In this document: piece after piece, positions 40,423 through 51,487 of the stretch | Layout: the number at the start of each line of letters is the position of its first letter | How positions within the stretch are numbered: position 1 is the first letter of the stretch | Source of the DNA: Platanthera guangdongensis | Lineage: Eukaryota; Streptophyta; Magnoliopsida; Asparagales; Orchidaceae | DNA: 64,000 nt | Direction of reading: 5' to 3' | Assembly (NCBI GenBank): GCA_039583875.1 | Contig: CM077150.1 | Coordinates: forward strand, 54,005,451-54,069,450 | Made by a program: the position numbers and the translations under genes | The notes under the pieces: model-generated | Seen by the model: the letters and a program-made list of their open reading frames with translations, nothing else | What the model was told of the DNA's origin: nothing | The model's database searches: none

Positions 40423-40796
40423 ATCGGTGAGAATCAAAAGTGAATCTCGCCGAATCGTCGAGAATCAAAGGTGATTCTCGAAGATTCGGCGAGAATCAAA
40501 GATGATTCTCGTCGAATTTTCCTTGGTTGCACGCACTGCTTTAGGCCAGGTCGAAACAGCGAGAATCAACCAGTGATTCTCGACGATTCGACGAGAATCA
40601 CTAGTGATTCTCGCCGAATCGGCGAGAATCACTTGGTGATTCTCGTCGATTCTTACTTAGAAGCAGAGGTGCTCTCTAAGAAGTAGCTGGATCGAGTTCG
40701 GCGAGAATCAGCCACTGATTCTCGACGAATCGGCGAGAATCACTAGTGATTCTCGCCGAATCGGCGAGAATCACTTGGTGATTCTCGTCGATTTAC
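40423..40796. repeat. SV-4 LTR palindrome array (GAGAATCAC/GTGATTCTC)
   Basis: Units GCGAGAATCAC and GTGATTCTCGC alternate with GCCGAATCGGC spacers, so that most units form perfect palindromes of 20-28 bp, for example the one centred on CACTAGTG at 40600 and at 40743. Partner array: 48253-48626. Confidence 0.88.
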
Positions 40797-40999
40797 ACTT
40801 AGACGAATTTTCGTCTTTCCACCCATGAGGTGCTCCTTGACCCATCCTTGCTCCTTGTATGATCCTGCATAGTTACAGCCCTGTGCTTGAAAGTAAGTGC
40901 ACTCCAATAGAGAGAGTACACGTAGGCCAACACACTGATCTGCTCAACGAGGGATTACGTCGTGCAGACCCGTGTATATTGACCTGCTGCACCCTGACA

Positions 41000-41421
41000 T
41001 TGGTGTGCACTTAGCGTGGAAGAACTGCAAGCACAATCTTGAAAGAGTTTATCAAATACATTGTCTATTGACCTTAGCTTGTCCAGGAGCTTCTTCAAAT
41101 CAGGTACATTGTGGATACAATACCCAACAATCTCCCCCTATTTGAAGAAGCCTAAACCCTACAAGCTAAGGTGAATAGAGCATATGGGAATGAAAACCAT
41201 AAACTTGAAATTGGTGTGCACTTAGCGTGGAAGAACTGCAAGCACAATCTTGAAAGAGTTTATCAAATACATTGTCTATTGACCTTAGCTTGTCCAGGAG
41301 CTTCTTCAAATCAGGTACATTGTGGATACAATACCCAACAATCTCCCCCTATTTGAAGAAGCCTAAACCCTACAAGCTAAGGTGAATAGAGCATATGGGA
41401 ATGAAAACCATAAACTTGAAA
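41000..41421. repeat. 211-bp tandem duplication across the SV-4 LTR end and polypurine tract
   Basis: 41000-41210 and 41211-41421 read identically. Each copy has 130 bp of LTR end, the polypurine tract (41130-41140 and 41341-41351) and 70 bp of internal sequence. The right LTR has no such duplication. Confidence 0.93.
41130..41140 (-). promoter_or_regulatory. SV-4 polypurine tract (with duplicate at 41341-41351)
   Basis: TAGGGGGAGAT on the element strand directly precedes the 3' LTR. Confidence 0.85.
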
Positions 41422-41716
41422 TTGAGTTGAGTGAGTTATCCATTACCAATACCAATTTCTTGGGAGCAAGCTTGGAAGCTTGAAGCTTGGAAGCTTTGAA
41501 GAAGCCTAAACCCAATACCAATTTCTTGGGAGCAAGCTTGGAAGCTTGGAGCCACCTTAGACTTAGCCGCGAGGGTAATCTCCCCCTTTTCGGCTTCTGC
41601 AAATCGGGGTCGGTAGCATTTGACCCCTTGCTCCCCCTCAGTTCTTGCGTTTGTGCTCACACTTGAGTGCCTTGCTCCCCCTCAGATCGTGTACGAGCCT
41701 GGAGCTTCTGTAGTCT
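41422..41716 (-). other. SV-4 3' untranslated region with a 66-bp repeat
   Basis: The sequence CCAATACCAATTTCTTGGGA with the following AAGCTTGGAAGCTTG occurs at about 41446 and again 66 bp later at 41512. Otherwise it is noncoding sequence with CTCCCCCT motifs up to the pol stop. Confidence 0.6.
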
Positions 41717-42790
41717 TCATTCCTCATAATTGAGCATCCCAAATTCAGTCTTGAAAATATTGAACTTGGCCTCGTCTAAGGGCTTTGTGAATATATCAGC
41801 AATCTGCTTGTCCGTGGGGACATAGCAGAGAGAGATGTCCTTGTTCTCCACGTGCTCCCGAATGAAGTGGTAGCGCACTTCAATATGCTTTATTCTGCTG
41901 TGCGATACCAGATTGTTGGCAATGGAAATTGCACTGGAGGAGTCGCAGTACATTGGAATTTCCTTGAACTGAAGGTCGTAGTCGGCTAACTGGTTTCTGA
42001 TCCATAGGAGTTGTGCGCAACAGCTGCCTGCCGAGATGTACTCAGACTCTGCTGTGGAGGTAGCTACACAATTCTGCATCTTGCTGTTCCATGAGATAAG
42101 CCTTCTTCCGAGGAATTGACACGTCCCGGAAGTGCTTTTTCTGTCATCCCTACTCCCTGCAAAATCAGCATCTGAAAAGCCTATTAGCTCGACATCATTG
42201 TTTCTCGGGTACCACAAGCCAAGATTAGGAGTACCTTTAAGGTATCTTAGAATTCGCTTTGCAGCGACATAGTGAGATTCCTTAGTGTTCACCTGATATC
42301 GGGCACAGACACATGTGGAGAACATAATATCCGGTCTACTGGCAGTAAGGTAGAGCAGGGATCCAATGATGCTTCTGTATTTGGTTTCATCGAAAGGTTT
42401 ACCTTTCTCATCCTGATCCAGAGACATAGTGGATCACATTGGAGTCCTCATAGAGGTTGCACTCTCCATACCGAATTTCTTAAGGAGTTCATTTGTGAAC
42501 TTCGTCTGAGAGATGAAGATTCCATCCTCAGACTGTTTCACTTGAAGTCCTAAGAAATACTTGAGCTCTCCCATACTGCTCATTTCAAACTTTCCTTGCA
42601 TAAGTTTAGAAAACTTTTTGCAAAGATTGTTGTCCGTTGAGCCGAATATTATGTCATCGACATAGATTTGCACCAGCAAAATCTTGCCTTTGACTTCCCT
42701 GAGAAACAATGTTTTATCTATTTTACCTCTAGAGAACTTGTTCTCAAGAAGAAAACTAGATAAAGTCTCATACCAAGCTCGTGGAGCTTA
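41717..42790 (-). pseudogene. SV-4 pol: RT C-terminal part and RNase H
   Basis: The frame continues from the stop at 42788 (YGLK then TAA, before APRAWYETL). It contains the RT centre QIYVDDIIFGS (about 42655), GELKYFLGLQVKQSEDG, a second stop at 42434, and RNase H (41717-42427): RSIIGSLLYLTASRPDIMF, LIGFSDADFAGSRDDRKST, STAESEYISAGSCC, MYCDSSSAISIANN, HIEVRYHFIREHVE, DIFTKPLDE. Apart from the stops the frame is unbroken with 42788-44884. Confidence 0.92.
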
Positions 42791-44892
42791 TTTCAACCCA
42801 TATAAGGCTTTATTAAGAAAATAAACATGATTGGGATAAGTAGGATCGACAAAACCTGGGGGTTGAGCAACGTATACTTCCTCTTTCAGGTCTCCGTTCA
42901 AGAATGCTGATTTCACATCCATTTGATAGACTGTGAATCCTTTGTGTGAAGCATACACCAGGAACAATCTGATTGCCTCGAGCCTTGCTACTGGTGCGAA
43001 GGTCTGGTCGAAGTCAATCCCCTCCTCCTGTCTGTAACCTTGAGCCACCAGCCTGACCTTGTTCTTTACGATGACACCATGTTCATCCAGTTTGTTTCTG
43101 AAGATCCACTTGGTGCCAATCACATTCTGCTTGTGTGGTCTGGGAACCAGCGTCCAGACGTTGCATCGTTTGAATTGATGTAGTTCATCTTGCATGGCCA
43201 AAATCCATGCCGCATCTTTGTTCGCCTCGTCGAACTTCTTTGGCTCAACCTGTGACAGGAAGCTAAGATGCAATACTTCATTAATAGTACCTCTTCGAGT
43301 TCTGACACCGACACGAGGATCTCCGATGATCTGATCTCTAGGATGATCCCTCACGTGCCGGAGTTCTAGAAGTCTGGCGTCTGGAGCTTCGACTACTTCT
43401 TGGGCTTCTCCTTCTTCTAAGAGATTTGTTCCATTTTGATCTTCAACATTTTCAGATGACGTGGAGGTGGAAACTTTGACGTACTTAGGAGTGTCATCTT
43501 TAGCGGTCTCATCCAGACTCAGCTGTTCCAGTCGTGCACCTGCATCTTCAAGAATACCACTGGAAGAATTGCTGTTAAGCAAACTTCCTTCATCAAATAC
43601 AACATTTATTGATTCTTCTACCACTAGGGTTTTCTTATTGAAGACCCTATATGCCCGACTGTGGGAACTATAGCCCATGAATATGCCTTCGAAGCATTTT
43701 TCACCAAATTTAGTACGCGGGTACTTCCCATTATTCAGTACATAGCATCTGCAACCAAAGATCCTCAAGTAGGACATGGTTGGTTTCCTGCCTTTCAGTA
43801 GCTCGTAAGGCATCTTACGATGATGCTTGTTGATCAATGCTCGGTTTTGTACATGACAAGCTGTATTGACAGCCTCTGCCCAGAAGTATTCTGGGAGAGA
43901 AGCGTCTTTCAACATTGTCGTGCAGGCTTCAATGAGAGTTCTATTTCTCCTCTCCGCAACTCCGTTTTGCTGAGGAGTGCGCGGGGAGGAAAACTCATGA
44001 AAGATACCTTGTTCTTCACAAAACTCTGTCATAGCACCAGATTCGAATTCTGTTCCATGGTCACTTCTGATTTTGACCACTGAGCAGTTAAATTCATTCT
44101 GGACCTGCTTGACAAAACTAGTGAAGATGTCAAACGTATCAGACTTTCGTTTCAAAAAGAACACCCATGTAAACCATGAGTGATCATCAACTATCACTAG
44201 CGTATAGGACTTGCCTCCCAAGCTATGAACTTGCACTGGACCAAACAAGTCCATATGTAAAAGGTAAAGACATCGGGAAGAGTCTTTGTCTGCAATGCTC
44301 TTAAAGGTAGCCCGAGTCTGTTTGCCCATCTGGCATGCAGGACAGGGGCTATCTTTGATGCACTTGATACTGGGAGCATCCCTTACTAAATTCTTAGAAA
44401 ACAGCATACTAATTGTCTTGAAATTAATATGTGCCAATCTCTTGTGCCATTGTTCACAAAGAGATGCACTGCCTGTTGCCACAAGACATACGAGGGTAGA
44501 TGAATCTAAACTGAGAAAATCTAAGCAGAAGATATTTCTGCTCCTAATGCCTGATAATACCGTCTCAGAAGAGGTACGTGAAATTATCAGACATTTATCC
44601 TTGCAGAACTTAACGTCATAACCTTTATCACATAACTGACTTACACTGATCAGGTTATGGTTTAACCCTTCAACATAAGCCACGTCGGTGATAGAGATTA
44701 TACCGTTGGAAATCATACCATAACCTCTGGTGACTCCCCGATCTGACCCTCCAAAGATGACTTTGGGTCCATTCTCGACTGGAGTGTAATCACGCAGCAG
44801 GCTTCTTGTCCCAGTCATATGCCGGGAGCATCCACTGTCCAAATACCAGATCGGCGTTTTGGTGGCCTTTGGACATTCCTGCAAAACAAAAT
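42788..44892 (-). pseudogene. SV-4 pol: protease, integrase and RT N-terminal part
   Basis: A 698-codon open stretch runs from the protease [14 protein letters not shown] through the pre-integrase segment ([15 protein letters not shown] ... [14 protein letters not shown]), the integrase core with catalytic Asp in MDLFGPV, Asp in RSDHGTEFE and Glu in QNGVAERRN, the linker ending [14 protein letters not shown] (no stop here, unlike SV-2 and SV-3), and the RT palm ([42 protein letters not shown]) to YGLK. Upstream of the protease is the TAA at 44892-44894. Confidence 0.93.
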
Positions 44893-47173
44893 TAACTCGC
44901 CTTAGGAACCCAATCGAACTTGGGTCCTAGATTCCTGGTTAGCACACTCCCCTCGGTTGGTTAACCCTACGAGTGGTCGGCCTCGCAGTGCTAACATAAG
45001 GAGTCTCGTAATACCTTGGATTAAACCAACAATCCACGGCAAAGTGACCAACTTTGCCACAGCACCAACAGTCGAATCTGTTGTACCTCTTCCTAGGCTC
45101 CTGCCTTACCCTGTGAACGGTGGGTACAGCTGGGGCCTTGGATCTGGAGGTAGAGGCCTCATGGTGACAACAGTCACATGACTTCGTCACCTTCTGTATA
45201 ACAGGCTTGGCTTTTGGTGCCTGCTTTCCATTATGGCCGCTAGAGAACGAACCATAATTTCCCATGTGGATTTCCTCATAAGGTGCCTTGAAGGCACTCT
45301 CACCGAAGTTCCGGGGAAAGGTCCAACCGTCATATCGGCTCTTTGGCTTTGCAACCGAGGGCCGGAAATGATGGCCAAATGTTGACTCAAAGTCATGTTG
45401 GTTGCAAGGAAAGCCAGGCTTTCTGAACGCAACAGGACTAAGCAGAGCCTTTCCCTTTTTATCAGCAGAGGCCTTCTTGGCGGCCTTATTCTTCCTCTGG
45501 TTCCTGTTTCTCCTGGATGAGGAACCAGATACCCCTACATGCCCCAGGCCAGCTCCTTTGGCCTGAGCAGAGAAGGTATCAATGACTGGAAGAACAGTTT
45601 TTGGCATAGAGAAGCTCTTGACGATCTTCCTTTCTGCCGCAAGTAGTTCTTCCAACTTGTCGACTTCCTCCTGCTTAAGATCAAGGAGCTTCAAAGACTC
45701 TGAATGCTTTGAAGTCAGGTCAAGGTGCTCCTATCGGAGAGAAATCAAGCTAGTGACCTCTTCCCTTAGGGATACACACTCACCCTTAAGGAATTTCACT
45801 TCCTTCTTCTCAGCCTTCAGTCTCTTACGGCACTCCTCGAAAGTGTTGAGCAGAAGCTCATATTTCTCGAGGAGCTCCGCTTCACGGGCCGAAGGGCTAT
45901 CCTCAGGTTCATCATCCTGAGACTCAAGGTCAAAGTCGGAGTCGGAGAGAGGGGTGTGAGCTTTTACCTTCCCAGTAAATGGGGGGCATTCTCCTTCTGA
46001 GTCCGAGCGACCCACCAGCCCGAAGTAGGCTTCCTCATCATCACTGGAGTCTGAGGAATCAGACTCACTCAGTGTCTTTGGCCTTTTGGCGATGTAGCTC
46101 CGCTCCTTCTTCTTATCTCTAGAGGATTTGTGCTCCTCTTCTTTCCCTTTTTCTCTCTTGCCTTGATAGCAGTCGGCCACGACGTGTCCTGGCTTATTGC
46201 ATCCAAAGCAAATAATGTCAGAGGAGCGATGTTTGTTCGGTCTAGATGCATACCTGTCAGAAGAATAATTTTTCGTCTGATGCCTGGAGGAGGAGCCGTC
46301 TCTCTTTCTTTGATTCCTCATCTTGAGGAACTTCTTGAACTCTCGAGTGATGAGGGAGAAATCCTCCTCCGACAGCTCTGAGCTGGAGGAGCATGGCTCG
46401 GAGTCCTCCTCCTCATCCTTTTTCCTGGCACGGTACGAAACCGCACCCTTGCCTTTTCTGGAGTGACTGGCTTTTAGAGCCACAGTCTTTTCTTTGGCTG
46501 CCGCCTTCTCTGCTTCTTCTTCTGCTTTTCTGGTGTTCAGCTGAAGCTCATAGGACATCAGCTTTCCAAACAGAATTTGTGGATCAGTTTCAGCTAGTCT
46601 GCCAAACTCTCTGATGGAGCAGATCTTTGTGTCCCATTCCTTAGTAAGGGACCTAAGGAATTTATCATTGAGTTCACCATTAGTGAACACTCTTCCGTAG
46701 CCTTTGAGGGCGTTGACAATCTTGAGGAAGTTCTCGTATGTGACTCCGATCTCTTCCTTAGGCCCTTGTCTGAAGGCCTCATATTTCTGGTTCAGGAGGG
46801 ATCTCCGATCATCCCTCACTTCATCCGTGCCCTCCATTAGGATGATCAGGCACTGCCAGATCTCCTGTGCTGTCCTGCAGTTGCTGAAGTTTTGCATCAT
46901 AGAGTCATCAACTGCGCTGACCAGAATGTTCCGTGCCTTCATGTCAAGTCCCACTAGCACCATCTCGTCCTTGTCCATTTCAGAAAGTGTCTTCGGCACT
47001 TTCTTGGTGGGATCAATGGTGGAGGCCTTAGTGGGGACATAAGGTCCCTCCTGCATGATCATGAAAAGTCGAGGATCCACTGCTTCCATGTAGAACCTGA
47101 TCCTTTCCTTCCAGATAGGAAAGTTGAGCCTGGTGCACACTGGGATCTTGCCGGAGAACTTGAGCCCGTCCAT
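44893..47173 (-). pseudogene. SV-4 Gag, two-knuckle type
   Basis: The ATG at 47173 (MDGLKFSGKIPVC) begins Gag; an upstream in-frame GTG at 47200 is not preferred. The capsid part contains FPIWKERIRFYMEAVDPRLF and LNDKFLRSLTKEWDTKICS. The first knuckle is CFGCNKPGHVVADC (about 46190), followed by a Lys/Glu-rich and Ser/Asp-rich region and a coiled-coil stretch. A TAG at 45731 interrupts it. The second part (44939-45694) is basic and ends with the knuckle CWCCGKVGHFAVDC. Near its end the frame meets a TAA at 44939, and a one-base shift is needed to read GPKFDWVPK. Confidence 0.9.
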
Positions 47174-47249
47174 AGTAGATGTTTGCCTCCTTGTTGACAC
47201 TAGTGGCAGGATTCAACTCAAGGTGTTAACCTTTTTGATGAGGAACCTG

Positions 47250-47261
47250 GCTCTGATACCA
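47250..47261 (-). promoter_or_regulatory. SV-4 primer binding site
   Basis: The element strand reads TGGTATCAGAGC, an exact initiator tRNA-Met primer site, two bases after the LTR. Confidence 0.93.
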
Positions 47262-47263
47262 CT

Positions 47264-48960
47264 TGAAAGTCCACCTAGTGTCAACTATGTTCACCTATGG
47301 GGGGGGGGGGAATAGGTGACGTGCAGCGCTTTTGCGGAATTTAAATTGTACCTGCACACAAAAATAAAACAACACAGCACAACAGAGTACACAAGGTATT
47401 TATAGTGGTTCCCCGACTTGGGTACATCCACTTTCCCCCTTCGACCTATCTCCCAATAAGGGACGACTCGGTCACTTCTCCAACGGGATTGAAATCCAAT
47501 CCCTGCACTATCGGAAGGAACCCATCCACACATGGGAATCAACACTCCCACAAACCGGGTTGCACCCAACCCTTACAACACGGAACAAACGTTCCTTTAC
47601 AACAAAATTAAAATAGAATGTACACAAGATACAAACTTCGTTTGGAGACTAAGGTGTCCCTCTTTGTTGACGACGTGTTCTTGAAGTCCACAAAGAGTCC
47701 ACAACCTTTGATCTCTCTTGGAGAGGATCTCCCCGTAACCGGCGGCGGCAAGATGAGCGGCGGCTTGGTACGGGATCAGCGGCAACGATGGCGTGCGGCT
47801 GCTGTACTTTGAGATCCAAACTTCATAGCGAAGCAAACTAGGTCTACCAACGATCACTCTAGTATCGGTCGTCTCGATCGATTCGGACGGGGGAGTTTTT
47901 CCCGGTCAACAAATCGAGAGATAAGGGATCTCTGGATAGACGCGTGAGACTCAAGTCTTGCTAAGCTTCTGTCGCCGGAGATCGGGAAGAAACGCGATCA
48001 ACAGCGGCGACCGACTAGCGCGAGAGGCGACGATGGCGGCGGTGGAGCGGAACTCGCGATTTTAGGGTTAGATCGTCCTCGGCTTCTTTTCTCTGTGTGT
48101 GTATTCCGTTCAAAATACCCGTATATATATACTGTAGACAACTTGAATAAGACCGTTGTGGGACCCACAAGAAGAATCCCTAAATCCCGGTCCAGGACAT
48201 TGACAGCGGCAGAATCCGGTTCAGGAAGTTCCAGAAAATCGCCCAAGTCAGAATCGGTGAGAATCAAAAGTGAATCTCGCCGAATCGTCGAGAATCAAAG
48301 GTGATTCTCGACGATTCTGCTAGAATCAAAGATGATTCTCGTCGAATTTGCCTTGGTTGCACGCACTGCTTTAGGCCAGGTCGAAACGGCGAGAATCAAC
48401 CAGTGATTCTCGACGATTCGATGAGAATCACTAGTGATTCTCGCCGAATCGGCGAGAATCACTTGGTGATTCTCGCCGATTCTTACTTAGAAGCAGAGGT
48501 GCTCGCTAAGAAGTAGCTGGATCGAGTTCGGCGAGAATCAGCCACTGATTCTCGACGAATCGGCAAGAATCACTTGGTGATTCTCGCCGAATCGGCGAGA
48601 ATCACTTGGTGATTCTCGTCGATTTACACTTAGACGAATTTTCGTCTTTCCACCCATGAGGTGCTCCTTGACCCATCCTTGCTCCTTGTCTGCTCCTGCA
48701 TAGTTACAGCCCTGTGCTTGAAAGTAAGTGCACTCCAATAGAGAGAGTACACATAGGCCAACACACTGATCTGCTCAACGAGGGATTACGTCGTGCAGAC
48801 CCGTGTATATTGACCTGCTGCACCCTGACATTGGTGTGCACTTAGCGTGGAAGAACTGCAAGCACAATCTTGAAAGAGTTTATCAAATACATTGTCTATT
48901 GACCTTAGCTTGTCCAGGAGCTTCTTCAAATCAGGTACATTGTGGATACAATACCCAACA
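47264..48960 (-). repeat. SV-4 5' LTR (right copy)
   Basis: This 1697-bp partner of 39433-41129 differs by scattered substitutions. TATA-like element at 48121-48132; array at 48253-48626. Confidence 0.95.
48253..48626. repeat. SV-4 palindrome array, 5' LTR copy
   Basis: Same GAGAATCAC/GTGATTCTC units as 40423-40796, with a few unit-level differences. Confidence 0.88.
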
Positions 48961-48965
48961 CTATC
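48961..48965. repeat. Target site duplication of SV-4, right
   Basis: CTATC matches 39428-39432. Confidence 0.95.
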
Positions 48966-49903
48966 CCTCTATACAAAGTCTCATCTATAGGTTTCCCTGC
49001 ATCATCTTTGCTAAGAGACATACTTGACCCCATAGGAGTCTTCATGGTACTGGATGATTCCATACCATACTTCCTTATCAGTTCTAGGGTGAACTTAGAC
49101 TGGCATATGGATAAACCATTCTCAGTCTGTCTAACTTGGAGACCCAAGAAGAACTTAAGTTCCCCCATACTGCTCATCTCAAATTGTCCTTGCATTAGTT
49201 TTGCAAACTTTTTGCAAAGACTACTTTCAGTAGACCCAAATATGATGTCATCTACATATATTTGGACTAGTATTATCTTGCCTCTGGATTCCCTAAGGAA
49301 TAGGGTCTTGTCTATTTTCCCCCTTGTGAATTTATTCTCAATGAGGAAACTAGACAGGGTTTCATACCAAGCCCTAGGGGCTTATTTTAACCCATACAAA
49401 GCCTTCCTAAGTCTATAGACATAATTAGGTTGAGTTGAATCAACAAAACCTGATTGCTGTTCCACATTGCCTTCTTCCTTTAGATTACCATTCAGAAAGG
49501 CTGACTTTACATCCATTTGGTATACTTTAAATCCTGGATAGGTTGCATAGGCCAGGAACATCCTTATGCCTTCCAGTCTGGCTACTGGAGCAAAGGTTTG
49601 ATCAAAGTCAATACCTTCTTCCTGCCTATATCCCTTAGCAACCAGTCTTGCTTTGTTCTTGATAATCACTCCATGTTCATCCATTTTGTTCCTAAAGATC
49701 CACTTGGTTCCAATTATGTTGTGGTCTTTTGGTTTAGAAACAAGCTCCCAGACTTTGCACCTCTTGAACTGATTCAGCTCCTCTTGCATTGCCTCAATCC
49801 AATGAGGGTCTAGGATGGCTTCTTCAAACTTCTTTGGCTCAACTTGGGAAAGAAAACAGGAGTAGAGTGCTGCACTCAGATTTCTGCTCCTTGTTTGTAC
49901 CCC
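48966..49903 (-). pseudogene. SV-3 pol: reverse transcriptase right of SV-4
   Basis: The minus strand encodes [44 protein letters not shown] (49382-49789), a TAA at 49382 after YGLK, the catalytic YVDD near 49250, and [17 protein letters not shown] to LYRGIV at the SV-4 insertion. The CAA codon of LKQAPRAWY is changed to TAA here and, at the same codon, in SV-4; SV-2 keeps CAA. Confidence 0.92.
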
Positions 49904-51487
49904 TTATCTTATATCACCAATGATTTGATCTGCTGGATGATCTCTTAGATGCCTATTAGCTGGAGGCATCTTGGCTTCAGGTTGAACTTCTTCAATTTCT
50001 TCAACTTGCTGCACTCCTTGGACTTCTTCTTCATTAGGTACATGTAGTACTCCCCCTGGACAACAGCCACTATCATCCACTTGCTGACTTGCAGTAGATT
50101 CATCTTCAATAGTGAGCTTGTCCATCTTCTTAGTTATACCTGTGGTGCTGCAAATACTACTAGACAACTCATGGTTAATAAGTCTAGCTTCATCAAATAC
50201 TACATGTACAGACTCCTCTACAACTTGAGTACTCAAGTTATAGACTCTATAAGCCTTACTATTGTTTCTGTACCCAACAAATATCCCCTCTTGGGATTTG
50301 GCAGCAAACTTAGTCAAGTAAGATTTTCCATTGTTAAGTATAAAGCACTTACAACCAAAGATCCTGAAAAAGGATAGGTTTGGTTTTATGTCTTTCACAA
50401 TCTCATAGGGGGTCTTATTGTGGCTTTTAGTAATGGTAGCCCTATTAATTACATGGCATGCAGTATTAACTGCCTCAGCCCAGAAATATTCTGGGAGAGA
50501 TGTGTCACTTAATAGCATTCTACCAGCCTCAATCAAGGTTCTATTTTTCCTCTCAGCAATGCCATTTTGCTGAGGTGTTCTTGGTGAAGAAAATTCCTGA
50601 AATATCCCAAATTCTTCACATAGTTTTGTCATACTATCAGACTGGAATCCAGTACCATGGTCACTTCTTATCTTGACTACTGTACTGTCTAGTTCATTCT
50701 GAATTTGTTTGACAAAGCTATAGAAGATACTAGGTGTTTCAGATTTCTGTCTAATGAAGAACACCCAGGAAAACCTTGAGTAGTCATCTACAACCACAAA
50801 GGTATAGACCTTCCTACCTAGGCTGTAAACTGGCATATGACCAAAGAGATCCATATGCAAAAGGTATAAGCACCTCACAGCATCTTTGTTTTCAATGCAA
50901 CTAAAGGTGGATCTAGTCTGCTTGCCCTTTTAACAAGCTGAGCATATTCCATCTTTAATACACTTAACTTGAGGACCATTCCTCACTAACTCTTTGCTAT
51001 AGAGTTGGCCAATTGTCTTGTAGTTGAGATGGGCTAGCCTCTTGTGCCATTTGACACAATGAGAGACTTTCTCATCAGCTACAAGACACACTGGAGAACC
51101 ATTGTTCTCACACATAATGTCTAGACAATAGACATTTCTTTTTCTGTAACCTGTCAAAATGATCTCTTGATCATTTGACCTCCTGATATGACAACCATCT
51201 TTGACAAAAGAGATGTCATATCCTAAATCACTCAGTTGACTTATACTAATGAGGTTATTTTTCAAACCTTTAACATAAGCCACTTGAGTAATAGTTATAT
51301 GGGTGCTAGAAATGTTACCAAAACCTTTGATGATTCCTTTTTCAGAACCACCAAAGGTGACTTTAGGACCATCCTTGATAGGTGTGTAGTCTTTTAGCAA
51401 TCCCTTAGTTCCAGTCATGTGTCTGGAACATCCACTGTCCAAGTACCATATTGGGGCATGGCCACTTGGACTCACCTGCAAAACAGA
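49904..51487 (-). pseudogene. SV-3 pol: protease, GAG-pre-integrase and integrase
   Basis: In the frame of the upstream Gag, after TAA at 51488, come [24 protein letters not shown] (protease), VKWHKRLAHLNYKTIGQ and CSAC then TAA at 50930 (CAA of CSACQKGK), and the integrase core (49904-50878) with Asp in MDLFGHM, Asp in RSDHGTGF and Glu in QNGIAERKN. The linker ends IIGDIR then TAA at 49904, at the same codon as the SV-2 stop at 20908. Confidence 0.92.

Larger units (their letters stand above)
39433..41129 (-). repeat. SV-4 3' LTR (left copy)
   Basis: In element sense TGTTGGGTATTGTATCC ... CTTTCA. It includes the hairpin (39460-39489), the shared block GGTTCCC...GGGTACATCCACT (39571-39602), a TATA-like GTATATATATAC (40291-40302) and the palindrome array (40423-40796). 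Confidence 0.95.
39433..48960 (-). mobile_element. SV-4: Sirevirus-like copia element without ORF2 (9.5 kb)
   Basis: Equal-length LTRs (39433-41129 and 47264-48960, 1697 bp each) with few differences are flanked by CTATC. Minus-strand order: 5' LTR, primer binding site, gag, pol, polypurine tract, 3' LTR. There is no ORF2 and no internal palindrome array. Gag and pol lie mostly in one frame, broken by four or five stops. It is the innermost and so the youngest insertion of the right-hand nest. Confidence 0.95.
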
